From: Treponema brennaborense DSM 12168
GTDB taxonomy: Bacteria > Spirochaetota > Spirochaetia > Treponematales > Treponemataceae
Direction: 5' to 3'
Assembly: GCF_000212415.1 (NCBI RefSeq)
Contig: NC_015500.1
Span: 1,736,001-1,800,000 of the forward strand
Length of the DNA: 64,000 nucleotides
Part shown: positions 15,904 to 24,913 of the stretch, one piece after another
Numbering within the stretch: the first letter of the stretch is position 1
Layout of the letters: each line of letters starts with the position of its first letter
Translations under genes and position numbers: made by a program
The notes under the pieces: generated by a model
The model's input: only the letters and a program-made list of their open reading frames with translations
What the model was told of the DNA's origin: nothing
Database searches by the model: none

Positions 15904-16800
15904 CTATCGCCCTATTCCGAATAAGTCACGGATATTGGCGTCTACCAGCGCGGACAGCGTTTCCGGCGGAAGATTAAGCGCGTCGGCGACGTACCGGTAT
16001 ACGAGTTCCACCAGCACCGGCGTATTCGGTTTTCCGCGGTACGGTACGGGCGCCAAATACGGCGAATCCGTTTCCAAAAGGAGCCGGTCGCGCGGAATGA
16101 ACCGCAGCAAATCGGTCATTTCGGGCATTTTTGAACGCTTGGTATACGTGACGGCACCGGAAAACGAAACGTACCAGCCGCGGTCGATAAAAGCGCGCGC
16201 CTCGGCGATGCCGTACGAATAGCAATGAATAACGCCGCAATCGTAACCGACGTTGGCAATACAGGAAAGCGTCCCGTCGAACGCGTCACGGGAATGCACG
16301 ATAACCGGCAGTCCGAATTTACGGGCCAGCTCGAGCTGCATTTCAAACAGTTCCGCCTCGCCGGTAAGCATTGCGGCGGAAAAATCGGACTCGCTGCGAT
16401 TGTCCGCACCGGAAGGGTTCCAATGATGATCAAGACCGCATTCGCCGAGCGCGCACAGTTTTTTGCCTTTGAAAGACAGCAGCGTATCGGCGGAACGCGC
16501 CGCGCTTATCCGGCGTTCCAGTTCCGCAACCTGCTCGAACCGGGCGCCGATCGCTTCGGGAGCAGGCCAAATTCCCGCGGAAAAATACAATAAATCCAGC
16601 AGTTTTGAGCGAAGCGCGTCGTCGCGCACCGCAGAAACAGCGGAGTCCGCTGCGGCAAGCCGTGCGTCGAGATCGTCGCAGTGCGTTCCTATTTCGAGCG
16701 CAAAAAACGCGGAACGAGAAGCCAACGCGGAAAACGCTTCGCTCATATCGACGCCGCGCTCGGCAGTATGCAGTAAATGAAAATGGGTATCGGAAAACAT
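15904..16800 (-). CDS. TatD-family metal-dependent hydrolase/DNase
   Basis: A 298-residue TIM-barrel metallohydrolase. The N-terminal metal site is SDTHFHL, followed by the second-site segment LGECGLDHHW, HSRDAFDG, VIHCYSYG and the C-terminal LLLETDSPYLAPVPYRGKPN, which is the strongest TatD signature. TatD proteins are 3'-5' exonucleases linked to DNA quality control. The ATG at 16800 begins the family-typical sequence; a longer frame to 16947 is spurious. The gene has a TTGCCT-17-TATTAT promoter 7 nt before the ATG and no ribosome binding site. Confidence 0.93.
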   Translation of the reverse strand: MFSDTHFHLLHTAERGVDMSEAFSALASRSAFFALEIGTHCDDLDARLAAADSAVSAVRDDALRSKLLDLLYFSAGIWPAPEAIGARFEQVAELERRISAARSADTLLSFKGKKLCALGECGLDHHWNPSGADNRSESDFSAAMLTGEAELFEMQLELARKFGLPVIVHSRDAFDGTLSCIANVGYDCGVIHCYSYGIAEARAFIDRGWYVSFSGAVTYTKRSKMPEMTDLLRFIPRDRLLLETDSPYLAPVPYRGKPNTPVLVELVYRYVADALNLPPETLSALVDANIRDLFGIGR

Positions 16801-16807
16801 AGCCGTA

Positions 16808-16836
16808 ATAATACCGCAGACGCACGCGAAAGGCAA
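16808..16836 (-). promoter_or_regulatory. Near-leaderless promoter of the tatD-family gene
   Basis: On the minus strand TTGCCT (16831-16836), 17-nt spacer, TATTAT (16808-16813), then 7 nt to the ATG at 16800. Confidence 0.7.
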
Positions 16837-17000
16837 GCAATTCGGAAAAAACGTTCGGCCGAATACCGGGATTTTCCAAGCCTCGGGATTTTTCTGAAAG
16901 TTAATGTTTTCCCAAACACCGATCTTTTCCGAGACACAGTATTGCAACAGCGATTTCCCGTACGAGGCTTTTTCGCAATAAATCGGAATCCGGTATAAAA

Positions 17001-17039
17001 TAAAAAAACGGTACCATTTCCGGAAAAATGATACCGTTT
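17001..17039 (-). terminator. Terminator of the tRNA-Asp/Pro transcript
   Basis: AAACGGTACCATTT pairs with AAATGATACCGTTT (one mismatch) around a short loop. On the minus strand it ends in a run of seven T residues, directly after tRNA-Pro. Confidence 0.85.
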
Positions 17040-17047
17040 CAATTTTA

Positions 17048-17120
17048 TCGGGCAGGCGGGATTTGAACCCGCGACCTCTAAGTCCCGAACCTAGCGCGCT
17101 ACCAACTGCGCTACTGCCCG
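17048..17120 (-). tRNA. tRNA-Pro (anticodon CGG)
   Basis: Cloverleaf on the minus strand: acceptor CGGGCAG pairs with CTGCCCG, D-arm AGCGCAGTTGGTAGCGC, anticodon loop TTCGGGA giving CGG, T-arm with GGTTCAAATCC. Discriminator A, no CCA encoded. Confidence 0.95.
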
Positions 17121-17138
17121 TTTTTCTCTCTGAAAGAG

Positions 17139-17165
17139 AACGCCCATCCTTGCCGGATGGGCGTT
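17139..17165 (-). other. Hairpin between tRNA-Asp and tRNA-Pro
   Basis: AACGCCCATCC and GGATGGGCGTT form a perfect 11-bp stem with a 5-nt loop. No T-run follows on the minus strand, and TTTCAGAGAGAAAAA leads into tRNA-Pro, so it is more likely a spacer or processing hairpin in a two-tRNA precursor than a terminator. Confidence 0.6.
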
Positions 17166-17167
17166 AG

Positions 17168-17241
17168 CGGGAGCGACGGGGCTTGAACCCGCGATCTTCG
17201 GCTTGACAGGCCGACGCGATAACCAGCTTCGCTACGCCCCC
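17168..17241 (-). tRNA. tRNA-Asp (anticodon GTC)
   Basis: Cloverleaf on the minus strand: acceptor GGGGGCG pairs with CGCTCCC (one G-U), anticodon stem TCGGC/GCCGA with loop CTGTCAA giving GTC, T-arm with GGTTCAAGCCC. The discriminator G is typical of tRNA-Asp. No CCA encoded. It is the first gene of the transcript. Confidence 0.95.
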
Positions 17242-17253
17242 GTGATGTTTGAC

Positions 17254-17283
17254 AATATATCATAAACGGCGGAGAAGTGTCAA
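17254..17283 (-). promoter_or_regulatory. Promoter of tRNA-Asp/Pro
   Basis: On the minus strand TTGACA (17278-17283), 18-nt spacer, TATATT (17254-17259). The spacer shares CCGCCGTTT and an overall similarity with the spacer of the other tRNA promoter (6286-6315). Confidence 0.8.
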
Positions 17284-17379
17284 GCACTATTCTTTATTTT
17301 TCCGGAAAAAATTCCTTTTCTCCGATCCCCGACGCCGGGAATTCAAAACTCCACCAAGCGCCGGAGCAAAACCGCTCAA

Positions 17380-19170
17380 TCAGCTGACAATCAACTGATG
17401 AAGATTTTCCAGTCTGTTCGCTGCATTCTTCAGTTTTATGGCAGTCTCATTCTCTGTTGCCGTGGCACCCGAAAAATTCTCTATTCCCACGGAAATTTGC
17501 CGAACTGTCGAAACGATCTGGTCAAAAGCCGCCGACTGCTGGTAAATAATCTCTTTTATCTGAACGGCGGACTCTACGGTAACTTCCGACGATTTCTGAA
17601 TTTCATTGAATTTTTCTTTCAGTAAACTTGAAAGTTCAAGACCTTCTTTTATCTTTTCCGTACCGCTTTCAGAGGTGATTATCAGAGTGTCCGACGAATG
17701 CTGAATTTCCGCAATACGCTCCTTTATCTGGTTAACGGAATTCGTAATCCCGGAGGCAAGTCGGCGCACTTCATTTGCAACGATGTGAAAATTTCTGCCG
17801 GACTCCCCTGCGCCGGAGGCCTCAAGTTCCGCATTGAACGCAATAATCCGCGTCTGATCTGCAATATCGTTGATAATTTTTACGATATCCCAGACACTGC
17901 CGATTTTGTCTCCCAGCTCTTTTATTCCGCCGATTATGGAGATATTCGCATCTGTAATTTCATTCATTTTGTCAAGATTCTGCTGCAGCGTGTCAAATCC
18001 TGCCGAAACATTCTGCGCGGTGTTTTCAGCCACTGCCGTAACGTCCGCAATTTTCTCCGCTATCCCGCGCGTCTGTGCGTCCGTTTCTTCCATAGTTGCA
18101 AGAATTTCCTTTACTCCGGTAGACTGCTCAAGCGAAGTGGAGGCGGTACTTTCAGAAATCTCGGATATTTCTTCTATTGGTTCAGCCATCGTTTTTCCGA
18201 TGCCACGAATATCATCGAGAATCGAGCGGAACAGAACGACAACTTTATTCACCAGCGCAATGTTATACGAAATCTCATTGTCGTAGTCCGTAGGTGTAAG
18301 CGTAACGGTAAAAACGTCGTTGGTTATGATGTTGTTCATTGCAGACTGCAAATGATGCGTAGAGTCAAGAATACGGGATAAAAATGAATACACGGATGCA
18401 ATGCAGACGACGATATTAATTGCAAGAATTGCAATCAGCCGAGGCAGTTGTTCCCGCGTAATCCCCAATGACACCTGCGCACGGATAAAACCGTTCCCTG
18501 CGTCCGAAACACTGTTGTGGAAAAAATAGCATATATACAGCAGAATGAAATTGATTGCAGAAAAAACAACGGGAATTATTACAAAGGTTATGAAAGTTTT
18601 TTCATACTGTTCACCAAACCATTTTCTTTCATCAAGAATTTTCTGATCAATTCCCTGTCCTACAAGCTCCGCCTCATATTTTGAGCAGATTTTTTTGGTA
18701 TAGCTGAATTCCAAAAGACATGCTATATATGAGCCGAAATAGCAAGAGAATAAGGTGCAAAGGCTTATATACAAGTTTGATTTCAATACGAAGTAGTATC
18801 CGCAAAAAAGCAGATTGCTGCTTAGAAAAAAATAAAGCAGCGTACTAATCCTGTTGCGCTCCGGCACTTTGTGCAGATGCAGAAAAAGTTCCGTTCGCTC
18901 GCCGACGGAAAATTCCCTTATGCGGAATTCATCAATCAACTTTGACGTTCTGCCCATAATCATTTTATTCGTAATCGGAGCAAGCCCGAACTGCGCTATA
19001 AAAATCATCATGACAACGAATAGTATGAACTGCCAGTATATCCGTATATCGATATTGATGATTAATAGCGAATACGTAAGCAGAACCCAGCCGCACAGAA
19101 TATTCGGCAGAATGCACACCCGTTCACACTGTGCCAAAAACGATTTTTTCTTACCAGTTTGATTGCTCAT
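17380..19170 (-). CDS. Methyl-accepting chemotaxis protein with six-TM sensor region (second receptor)
   Basis: A 596-residue chemoreceptor. Residues about 15-275 contain six hydrophobic segments in pairs (for example WQFILFVVMMIFIAQFGLAP and LIAILAINIVVCIASVYSFL) instead of the usual two-TM periplasmic sensor. The cytoplasmic rod follows, with a hairpin tip reading INDIADQTRIIAFNAELEAS and GAGESGRNFHIVANEVRRLA. The canonical tip is DQTNLLALNAAIEAARAGE, so this tip is divergent, including R for the conserved N. There is no C-terminal CheR-binding pentapeptide. It is the last gene of the che operon, four bases after the first receptor. Such a sensor probably detects a membrane or intracellular cue. 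Confidence 0.9.
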   Translation of the reverse strand: MSNQTGKKKSFLAQCERVCILPNILCGWVLLTYSLLIINIDIRIYWQFILFVVMMIFIAQFGLAPITNKMIMGRTSKLIDEFRIREFSVGERTELFLHLHKVPERNRISTLLYFFLSSNLLFCGYYFVLKSNLYISLCTLFSCYFGSYIACLLEFSYTKKICSKYEAELVGQGIDQKILDERKWFGEQYEKTFITFVIIPVVFSAINFILLYICYFFHNSVSDAGNGFIRAQVSLGITREQLPRLIAILAINIVVCIASVYSFLSRILDSTHHLQSAMNNIITNDVFTVTLTPTDYDNEISYNIALVNKVVVLFRSILDDIRGIGKTMAEPIEEISEISESTASTSLEQSTGVKEILATMEETDAQTRGIAEKIADVTAVAENTAQNVSAGFDTLQQNLDKMNEITDANISIIGGIKELGDKIGSVWDIVKIINDIADQTRIIAFNAELEASGAGESGRNFHIVANEVRRLASGITNSVNQIKERIAEIQHSSDTLIITSESGTEKIKEGLELSSLLKEKFNEIQKSSEVTVESAVQIKEIIYQQSAAFDQIVSTVRQISVGIENFSGATATENETAIKLKNAANRLENLHQLIVS

Positions 19171-19174
19171 ATTG

Positions 19175-20947
19175 TTACGCTCCCTGAATGTCCTCTTTCG
19201 GCTGAAGATTCTGCAGTTTCTCTGAAATATTGCACAGATGCTCAGCCGATGTATTTATCGTATGCGTGGAAACGGAGAAGGTCTCCACCGCAGCGGAAAG
19301 TTGCCGCAACGTTACGACAATCTGCTCGAATGCAGCCGTCTGCTGTTCGATGATGAATTTGATTTCTTCCGAAGAAGCGTTCGCCTTTTGCGAAGATTCT
19401 TTAAGGCCGGTAAAGTTGCCGTATAGTTCCTTCACGATCTCATTGCCAGCTGCAACTTTTTTGCTTCCGTTTAAAGACAGCGTAAGCAGTTTCTCAGACG
19501 AATGCTGGATTTCTATAATCTTGTTTCGTATCTCATTCGTAGACTGAATCGTATTGTTCGTAAGCCGGCGGATTTCGTTGGAAACCTGATGGAAATTCTT
19601 TCCCGATTTTCCGGCACTTGCAGCTTCAAGCTCCGCGTTGAAAGCTATGATATTCGTCTGATCTGCAATGGAATTTATGATTCCCACGATGTCGGAAATT
19701 CCTGAAATTTTACCGCTGAGCGTTTTTATGCCCTCCAAAGTAACCTCGTTCGCCTGATTGATTTCCGAAAGTTTCTGCATGTTCTGCTGAAGTATATTGA
19801 ATCCATCGTAGATAACTTCCGTAGTACGCCTTGCAACGAGAGACACTTCTCCTATTTTTGAAAATATATTCTGAGCCAACTTGTCGGATTCTTCCATTGC
19901 AGACAGCAGCTCCTTTATACCGGAACTTTGTTCAAGCGAGGTCGCCGCCGTCTGCTTGGAAATGACGGAAAGTTCGTTGCTCGCTTCTATGACTTGTGCA
20001 CTTATATCGGTACTGGCCTTGAGAATTTTCTGAAGGATATCCGAGATGGTGTTTATAAGATGAATATTGTACATGAATTCATTCGATAAATCAGTTCGGG
20101 AATGACTGATATTGTGAAGATTATTCCTATTCATGTCTTGCAAAATCGTATTTGTAAAATTAATCGATTCCATCATACGCTTGAACAGCATTGCAGAAAG
20201 CGTGCAGTAAAACACAAGGTTCATGACAAAAATGATGCAAACCCTCAGCAATGCGATTTGGAACGAGGAAGAAATGACGAACGATCGCCATGATATACTC
20301 ATAAAAAATATGTTCACCAGTATAATCGGACCGAAAATATGAAAAACTACCAGTTTTGCAGACGGTGTCCCGAAGCTGTGTTTCTGTTTTATCTCTACCT
20401 CGGAAACGCCCTGCCCGACAATTTTTGCAGCATATCCGGAACAGATTTTCTGCGTCTGTACAATCGCAAACACAAATCCGGCATATGCACCAAAAAAACC
20501 CGAGCACAGCGCCATAACAGCGACGTCCTGCAAAGCCCCTGCAAAAGTACAGCATAGGATAACCCAGCAGATAACACCGGCATAAAACACACAAAACACC
20601 TGTACGCCGACCTTCTCCGGAATTTCCATCACCTGGCGCATAAGCGTTGTACGCTCCCGCTCCGTGGACTCATAGTTGCCAAACCATTCCAAATCGTCGG
20701 ACAGTCTTTTTGTTATCAACTTATTTGTAAACGGAGCCACCAAAAACTGAAGCACAAGACATATGCAAATTCCTAATAGAACGACCATAGGAATTCGGTC
20801 TTTCGGCAGCTGGATTGTTACCATCATATATAGGACGGTCGTAAGTCCCGTAAGTAGATTGGGAAGCATACCGGCCGCAAGCACCTCTTTCTCAAAGTTG
20901 CTGCGCTTTGCACCGCCCAATCCGGCGGCCTTTTTTGAAAAAATCAT
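19175..20947 (-). CDS. Methyl-accepting chemotaxis protein with six-TM sensor region (first receptor)
   Basis: A 590-residue chemoreceptor with the same plan as its downstream neighbour: about six TM segments in residues 20-270, including the shared KICSGYAAKIVGQGV-type loop, then a rod with tip INSIADQTNIIAFNAELEAA and SAGKSGKNFHQVSNEIRRLT. The common features IIAFNAELEA and RNFH/KNFH mark the pair as one receptor subclass. Start ATG 20947 has GGAGG upstream; a longer frame to 21007 is not supported. The two receptors are clear paralogues and most likely arose by tandem duplication, since they share the sensor topology, the VGQGI/V loop and the unusual tip. It probably signals to the hybrid CheA of this operon. 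Confidence 0.9.
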   Translation of the reverse strand: MIFSKKAAGLGGAKRSNFEKEVLAAGMLPNLLTGLTTVLYMMVTIQLPKDRIPMVVLLGICICLVLQFLVAPFTNKLITKRLSDDLEWFGNYESTERERTTLMRQVMEIPEKVGVQVFCVFYAGVICWVILCCTFAGALQDVAVMALCSGFFGAYAGFVFAIVQTQKICSGYAAKIVGQGVSEVEIKQKHSFGTPSAKLVVFHIFGPIILVNIFFMSISWRSFVISSSFQIALLRVCIIFVMNLVFYCTLSAMLFKRMMESINFTNTILQDMNRNNLHNISHSRTDLSNEFMYNIHLINTISDILQKILKASTDISAQVIEASNELSVISKQTAATSLEQSSGIKELLSAMEESDKLAQNIFSKIGEVSLVARRTTEVIYDGFNILQQNMQKLSEINQANEVTLEGIKTLSGKISGISDIVGIINSIADQTNIIAFNAELEAASAGKSGKNFHQVSNEIRRLTNNTIQSTNEIRNKIIEIQHSSEKLLTLSLNGSKKVAAGNEIVKELYGNFTGLKESSQKANASSEEIKFIIEQQTAAFEQIVVTLRQLSAAVETFSVSTHTINTSAEHLCNISEKLQNLQPKEDIQGA

Positions 20948-20973
20948 TTCTATCCTCCAATGGTATTCCTTTT

Positions 20974-22815
20974 TTATTTTGACGTAAGAGCAATGGCACC
21001 GTCCCAATTTTCCGGTTTTTTCTCCATGAATTCAACACATCGCTGCTTCATCAGGCAGGCGGACTTATCCTCCGGAGAATGTCTTAATGCCTCCTCAAAA
21101 TATGAAAGCGCAAGACTGAACGCGCCGTTCATATACATGCTCAGGCCTTTCTCATATACCTGCACGTACGCATCATTTAAAGGCTGCAAATCCGAGCGGT
21201 AAATACGCACTCCCTGATTCTTGCCTTTTACCTTCACCGTATCAACCTGCATAAGATTGTAGCCGGCGCGAAGATTTTCTTTTGCTGCCTCCGAAAGTAT
21301 GATTTTCACACCGTACTGCTTGGTAAGGCCTTCAAGCCGCGAGGCAAGATTTACCGAATCTCCTATGACCGTATAATCAATCTTATCTTCACAGCCGATA
21401 TTTCCGACGATAACTTCCCCGTAGTGAACTCCGATTCCCACATCAAATTTCACTCCTGCGGGGAGCTCTAAAGATGACAATGAAATTTCAGGCAGAACGG
21501 AAATCATCTCAAGCGCCGCATCCGCAGCCCGCGAAGCGTTATCGACATAGCTTACGGGAGCACCGAAAATTGCCATTATCGCATCTCCTATGAATTTATC
21601 AATTGAACCGCCGTGCTTTTTTATTATGGAAACCATGCGCGTAAAATAGCCGTTCAGAAAATCAACGACGCTTTCCGGCTGATTGACTTCGCTGATGTTG
21701 GTAAAATTCCGTATATCACAGATTAAAATCGCAACCTTTCGCTTTTCATTGGAAGCTTTTTTTTCCGTGTTGTCTGCTTTTATCAAATCATCAATAATTT
21801 CCGCCGGAACGAATTTCGAGAATGCAGAGCGCAGCCGGCTTTCCACTAAATGAGATTTTCTGAAACGTACTGCTTCCTCAAGAACAAATCCCAAATTTCT
21901 GCATAAATACTCCAGAGACGAAGATTCCTTGTCCGTAAAAAAGGCGCTCCGCTTTGACGCAATATGAAGCGTTCCTATAAAAGATGCACCGTCGATAGGA
22001 AAATGCAGGTACGAATTAAAATCTTTGCCGTCCGATACTTCCGCTCCATCTGAAATTTCCTTTGTCCGGCAGGAAAATCCGGCAAGATTGCCCGAACATG
22101 ACTGAAAATCTTTTTCGCAAATCTTATAGAATGAATTTTCCGTCACGGCAAAATGGTCGATGCCTGTATGATAAAAACAGAGGGGCTCGTCGTTCAAAAA
22201 AAGGGCAATCGCATCAAATGTACACAGAGATCGAATTGTCTTAAAAATTTCTTTGACCAATACGTCCGTATCATGCACGAACGGAGATAAGCCGAGTATG
22301 GAATTTAAAAGCAGATAGTAGTGACGGCTCCGCTCAATTTCATTGATCACGGTAAGCGTCAAATCCGTTTCACACCGAGCGGAATGAAGCGCTGCCGCTT
22401 CATTCCGCTTGAACGCTTCCACGGCGACGTTTTCTTCTGCCGGCGGCTTTACGGAAAAACTTTCCCTAAGCGCCAGAACCAGATTTTCAACGGAATTCCG
22501 CTCAAGCGTTACGATATGATTCGCACCTGAATGCTTCGTCCAAAAATCATTATCGGCACTGTCCGTGGAAAACAGGATAAACGGAACGGAATTGCGCTCA
22601 AAGTAATTCTTTACAATGCAGCAAAGCTGCGTTCCGGAAATCGTTTTTAATCTGACGTCCGACAGAATGCAGTCGACGTTGTTGTCCAGAATGTACATTC
22701 CAGCATCTTTACCGTCGTCAAAGCACATAACGTCAAACGATTCGTCTTTCAGACGGGACGAGATCAGCTGAGTCAGCAAGGCGGAGGTTTCTGCCAATAC
22801 TATCTTTTTATCCAT
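20974..22815 (-). CDS. REC-GAF-class III adenylyl cyclase
   Basis: A 613-residue signalling enzyme predicted to make cAMP from ATP. Order: receiver domain (residues 1-120, phospho-acceptor D53 in CILSDVRLK), GAF-like domain (about 165-320), class III cyclase domain (about 355-530), and a short TPR-like tail. The cyclase has metal ligands D367 (LICDIRNFT) and D411 (FIGDAIMAIFG), purine-specifying K407 and T482 as in bacterial adenylyl cyclases, and transition-state N489 and R493 (VNLASR), so it looks active. Start ATG 22815 overlaps the end of cheA by 8 nt, implying coupled translation. Its position right after the hybrid CheA suggests that CheA phosphorylates the REC domain; this is inference. 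Receiver residues look somewhat divergent at the acidic pocket. Confidence 0.92.
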   Translation of the reverse strand: MDKKIVLAETSALLTQLISSRLKDESFDVMCFDDGKDAGMYILDNNVDCILSDVRLKTISGTQLCCIVKNYFERNSVPFILFSTDSADNDFWTKHSGANHIVTLERNSVENLVLALRESFSVKPPAEENVAVEAFKRNEAAALHSARCETDLTLTVINEIERSRHYYLLLNSILGLSPFVHDTDVLVKEIFKTIRSLCTFDAIALFLNDEPLCFYHTGIDHFAVTENSFYKICEKDFQSCSGNLAGFSCRTKEISDGAEVSDGKDFNSYLHFPIDGASFIGTLHIASKRSAFFTDKESSSLEYLCRNLGFVLEEAVRFRKSHLVESRLRSAFSKFVPAEIIDDLIKADNTEKKASNEKRKVAILICDIRNFTNISEVNQPESVVDFLNGYFTRMVSIIKKHGGSIDKFIGDAIMAIFGAPVSYVDNASRAADAALEMISVLPEISLSSLELPAGVKFDVGIGVHYGEVIVGNIGCEDKIDYTVIGDSVNLASRLEGLTKQYGVKIILSEAAKENLRAGYNLMQVDTVKVKGKNQGVRIYRSDLQPLNDAYVQVYEKGLSMYMNGAFSLALSYFEEALRHSPEDKSACLMKQRCVEFMEKKPENWDGAIALTSK

Positions 22816-24910
22816 GCGATAACAGCTCCTTTGCCTTTTCAATTAAATTCTCACGTTCAAAATCCGATTTCACAATATAACCCTGCGCACCCATTTTGCT
22901 CACTTTTGCCGCGGTATCGCTCTCAAACACGGACGAAACGACGATGACCGGAATATCCGAAAACTCCGCCGTATGACGCATATTATGGAGAAGAACAAAA
23001 CCGTCCATGCGCGGCATTTTTATATCGGTAACGACCAAATCAAACCTGCGACCCTTTAGCTTTTCCAGCGCCTCAATTCCGTCGCAAGCTGTATCAACAG
23101 CATAATGCTCCGATTCCAAAATGATTTTTTCTATGTTTCGTGTCGTATGGGAATCATCCACTATAAGGACGGAACGGACTTTTGCAGTCTTTTTTACCTC
23201 AAGCTCTTTTTCACTGTATATGCTTAATGACCTGAAGCGCTCCATGCAGTTCGGAATATTGAGAACAGGAATAATCCGGTAGTTTTCATCAAACACGACA
23301 CCTTGCAATCCTTCCACATTCTTCAGAAGCGGAGGAACGGGCTTTATTACGACAGTCTTATAATACAACACTTCGTCAAGCATGACGGCGATTTTCCTGT
23401 TCAGATATTCAATCACGATGACGGGCACCTCGGCATCTGAAAGCGCATACGTTCCCGAAAGATTTCCGATAATCGCATCAAAATCATACAGCGGCACGAG
23501 CTCATTATGTAAATTCACCACCGGACCTTTCTGCATCATCAAAAACGACGACCGGGGAACGGTAAGGATTTCTTTGACATAATGGGAAAGAACCAGATAC
23601 GTATTTTTTCCCTGACGGATAAAAAGACCGTCCTGCGTTGCCAATGAAAACGGCAGAACGAGTTCTATGGCAGTTCCTTTGTGCCGATCGCTTGTTATGG
23701 AGATTTTGCCTTTCAAACGATCCATCTCCGAGCGTACGACGTCCATTCCCACGCCCCTGCCGGAAAGTTCGGAAACGGTGTCACGAGTGGAAAAACCTGA
23801 TTCAAACAGGAACTGAATCAAATCGTTCTTCTCCATTTTTTCAATCTCTTTCTCTCGCTCAGGATAGCGGACCTTTGCCGTACTGCGAATTTTCTCAAAG
23901 TCGATGCCGCGTCCGTCATCGCTCACCGTTACAACAACCCTGCTTGACTTCTGGTGCACCGTAATACGCACGTATCCCTTTGACGGTTTACCAAGCGATT
24001 CACGATCTTCGGCATCTTCAATTCCATGATCAATAGCGTTACGCACCAGGTGAACAAGGATTTTCGGAAGGCGCTCAAGAATCGTTTTATCTATGGTAAT
24101 TTCCGAGCACGGGATATCAAAATCAACGTCTTTGCCCAGCTTTGCCGCTTCCTGTGCAACGGAATGTTTTAAAGGCTGAAGCATCATGTCAAACGGAAGC
24201 ATTCGCAGGGCAATAATCCGCTCTTGTATATTAAAACTCTGCTTTTCAAGGACTTCCATATTCTCATCAACTTCCCGGAACAAATTGTCGCCGGCACTGC
24301 ATTTGCTTTTGACGTCCGAAATCTCATTTTTCAGGCGGATTTGACGCATAATCAGCTTGTCAAACAGCTGAAGAATATCGTTAATCTGCGCGACGTTGAT
24401 TTTTATCGTCTGAGAATCATGAAAAACAGTAGCATCTTCATCTCCGCCGTCAGCAGTTTTTTTGCCGGGCGCAAAATCTGCGGAAAAGTCGTCGCCGCAC
24501 GAAGCTCTCCGTATATTCTCAACGGCGGAATCAAAACAAGGGATATTTTCCACTCCGGAGACCTCAATGGAGTCAACGGCCTTGCGAACGACAGAGACGA
24601 CGGACAAAAGCAGGCTGATCTCCGATTTTTTTATCTCAACATGATTACTCTGGATATTCTTGAACACCGTTTCCATTCCGTGGATAATTTGCTCCACTTT
24701 GGAAAATCCCATTATGCGGGATGTACCTTTAAAAGTGTGCAGGATACGCAGCAATTCCTTGAGCAGTTCTTCGTCACGGTCGTTTTTTCCGACCCGTATG
24801 CAAAAATCATCCAAACTGTCAAGATATTCCCGCGCCTCGACAAGGTAGTCCTGTATAAAATTCTCCGTGTCCATCAAGTTTGCTTTCACTCTTTCCACTG
24901 TTTTCTCCAC
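22808..24910 (-). CDS. cheA: Hybrid chemotaxis histidine kinase CheA-REC
   Basis: A 700-residue kinase. HPt domain at residues about 15-125 with phospho-histidine H58 in RILHTFKGTSRIMGF; dimerisation helices about 170-240; HATPase domain with N-box HLVRNAIDHGIED and G-boxes DDGRGIDFEKI and GRGVGMDVVRSEM; CheW-like domain about 430-560; C-terminal receiver about 575-700 with VLIVDDSHTTRN and phospho-acceptor in LVVTDIKMPRMDG. No separate P2 (CheY-binding) domain is evident between HPt and dimerisation. No stand-alone cheY is in this operon, so phosphate may pass to its own REC, to CheB and to the cyclase REC. An in-frame ATG 12 codons in is an alternative start. Confidence 0.94.
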   Translation of the reverse strand: MEKTVERVKANLMDTENFIQDYLVEAREYLDSLDDFCIRVGKNDRDEELLKELLRILHTFKGTSRIMGFSKVEQIIHGMETVFKNIQSNHVEIKKSEISLLLSVVSVVRKAVDSIEVSGVENIPCFDSAVENIRRASCGDDFSADFAPGKKTADGGDEDATVFHDSQTIKINVAQINDILQLFDKLIMRQIRLKNEISDVKSKCSAGDNLFREVDENMEVLEKQSFNIQERIIALRMLPFDMMLQPLKHSVAQEAAKLGKDVDFDIPCSEITIDKTILERLPKILVHLVRNAIDHGIEDAEDRESLGKPSKGYVRITVHQKSSRVVVTVSDDGRGIDFEKIRSTAKVRYPEREKEIEKMEKNDLIQFLFESGFSTRDTVSELSGRGVGMDVVRSEMDRLKGKISITSDRHKGTAIELVLPFSLATQDGLFIRQGKNTYLVLSHYVKEILTVPRSSFLMMQKGPVVNLHNELVPLYDFDAIIGNLSGTYALSDAEVPVIVIEYLNRKIAVMLDEVLYYKTVVIKPVPPLLKNVEGLQGVVFDENYRIIPVLNIPNCMERFRSLSIYSEKELEVKKTAKVRSVLIVDDSHTTRNIEKIILESEHYAVDTACDGIEALEKLKGRRFDLVVTDIKMPRMDGFVLLHNMRHTAEFSDIPVIVVSSVFESDTAAKVSKMGAQGYIVKSDFERENLIEKAKELLSHG

Positions 24911-24913
24911 TTG

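Noticed and set aside
17139-17165. Terminator between tRNA-Asp and tRNA-Pro
   Set aside because: There is no T-run after the stem on the transcribed strand, and tRNA-Pro has no promoter of its own, so read-through is expected.
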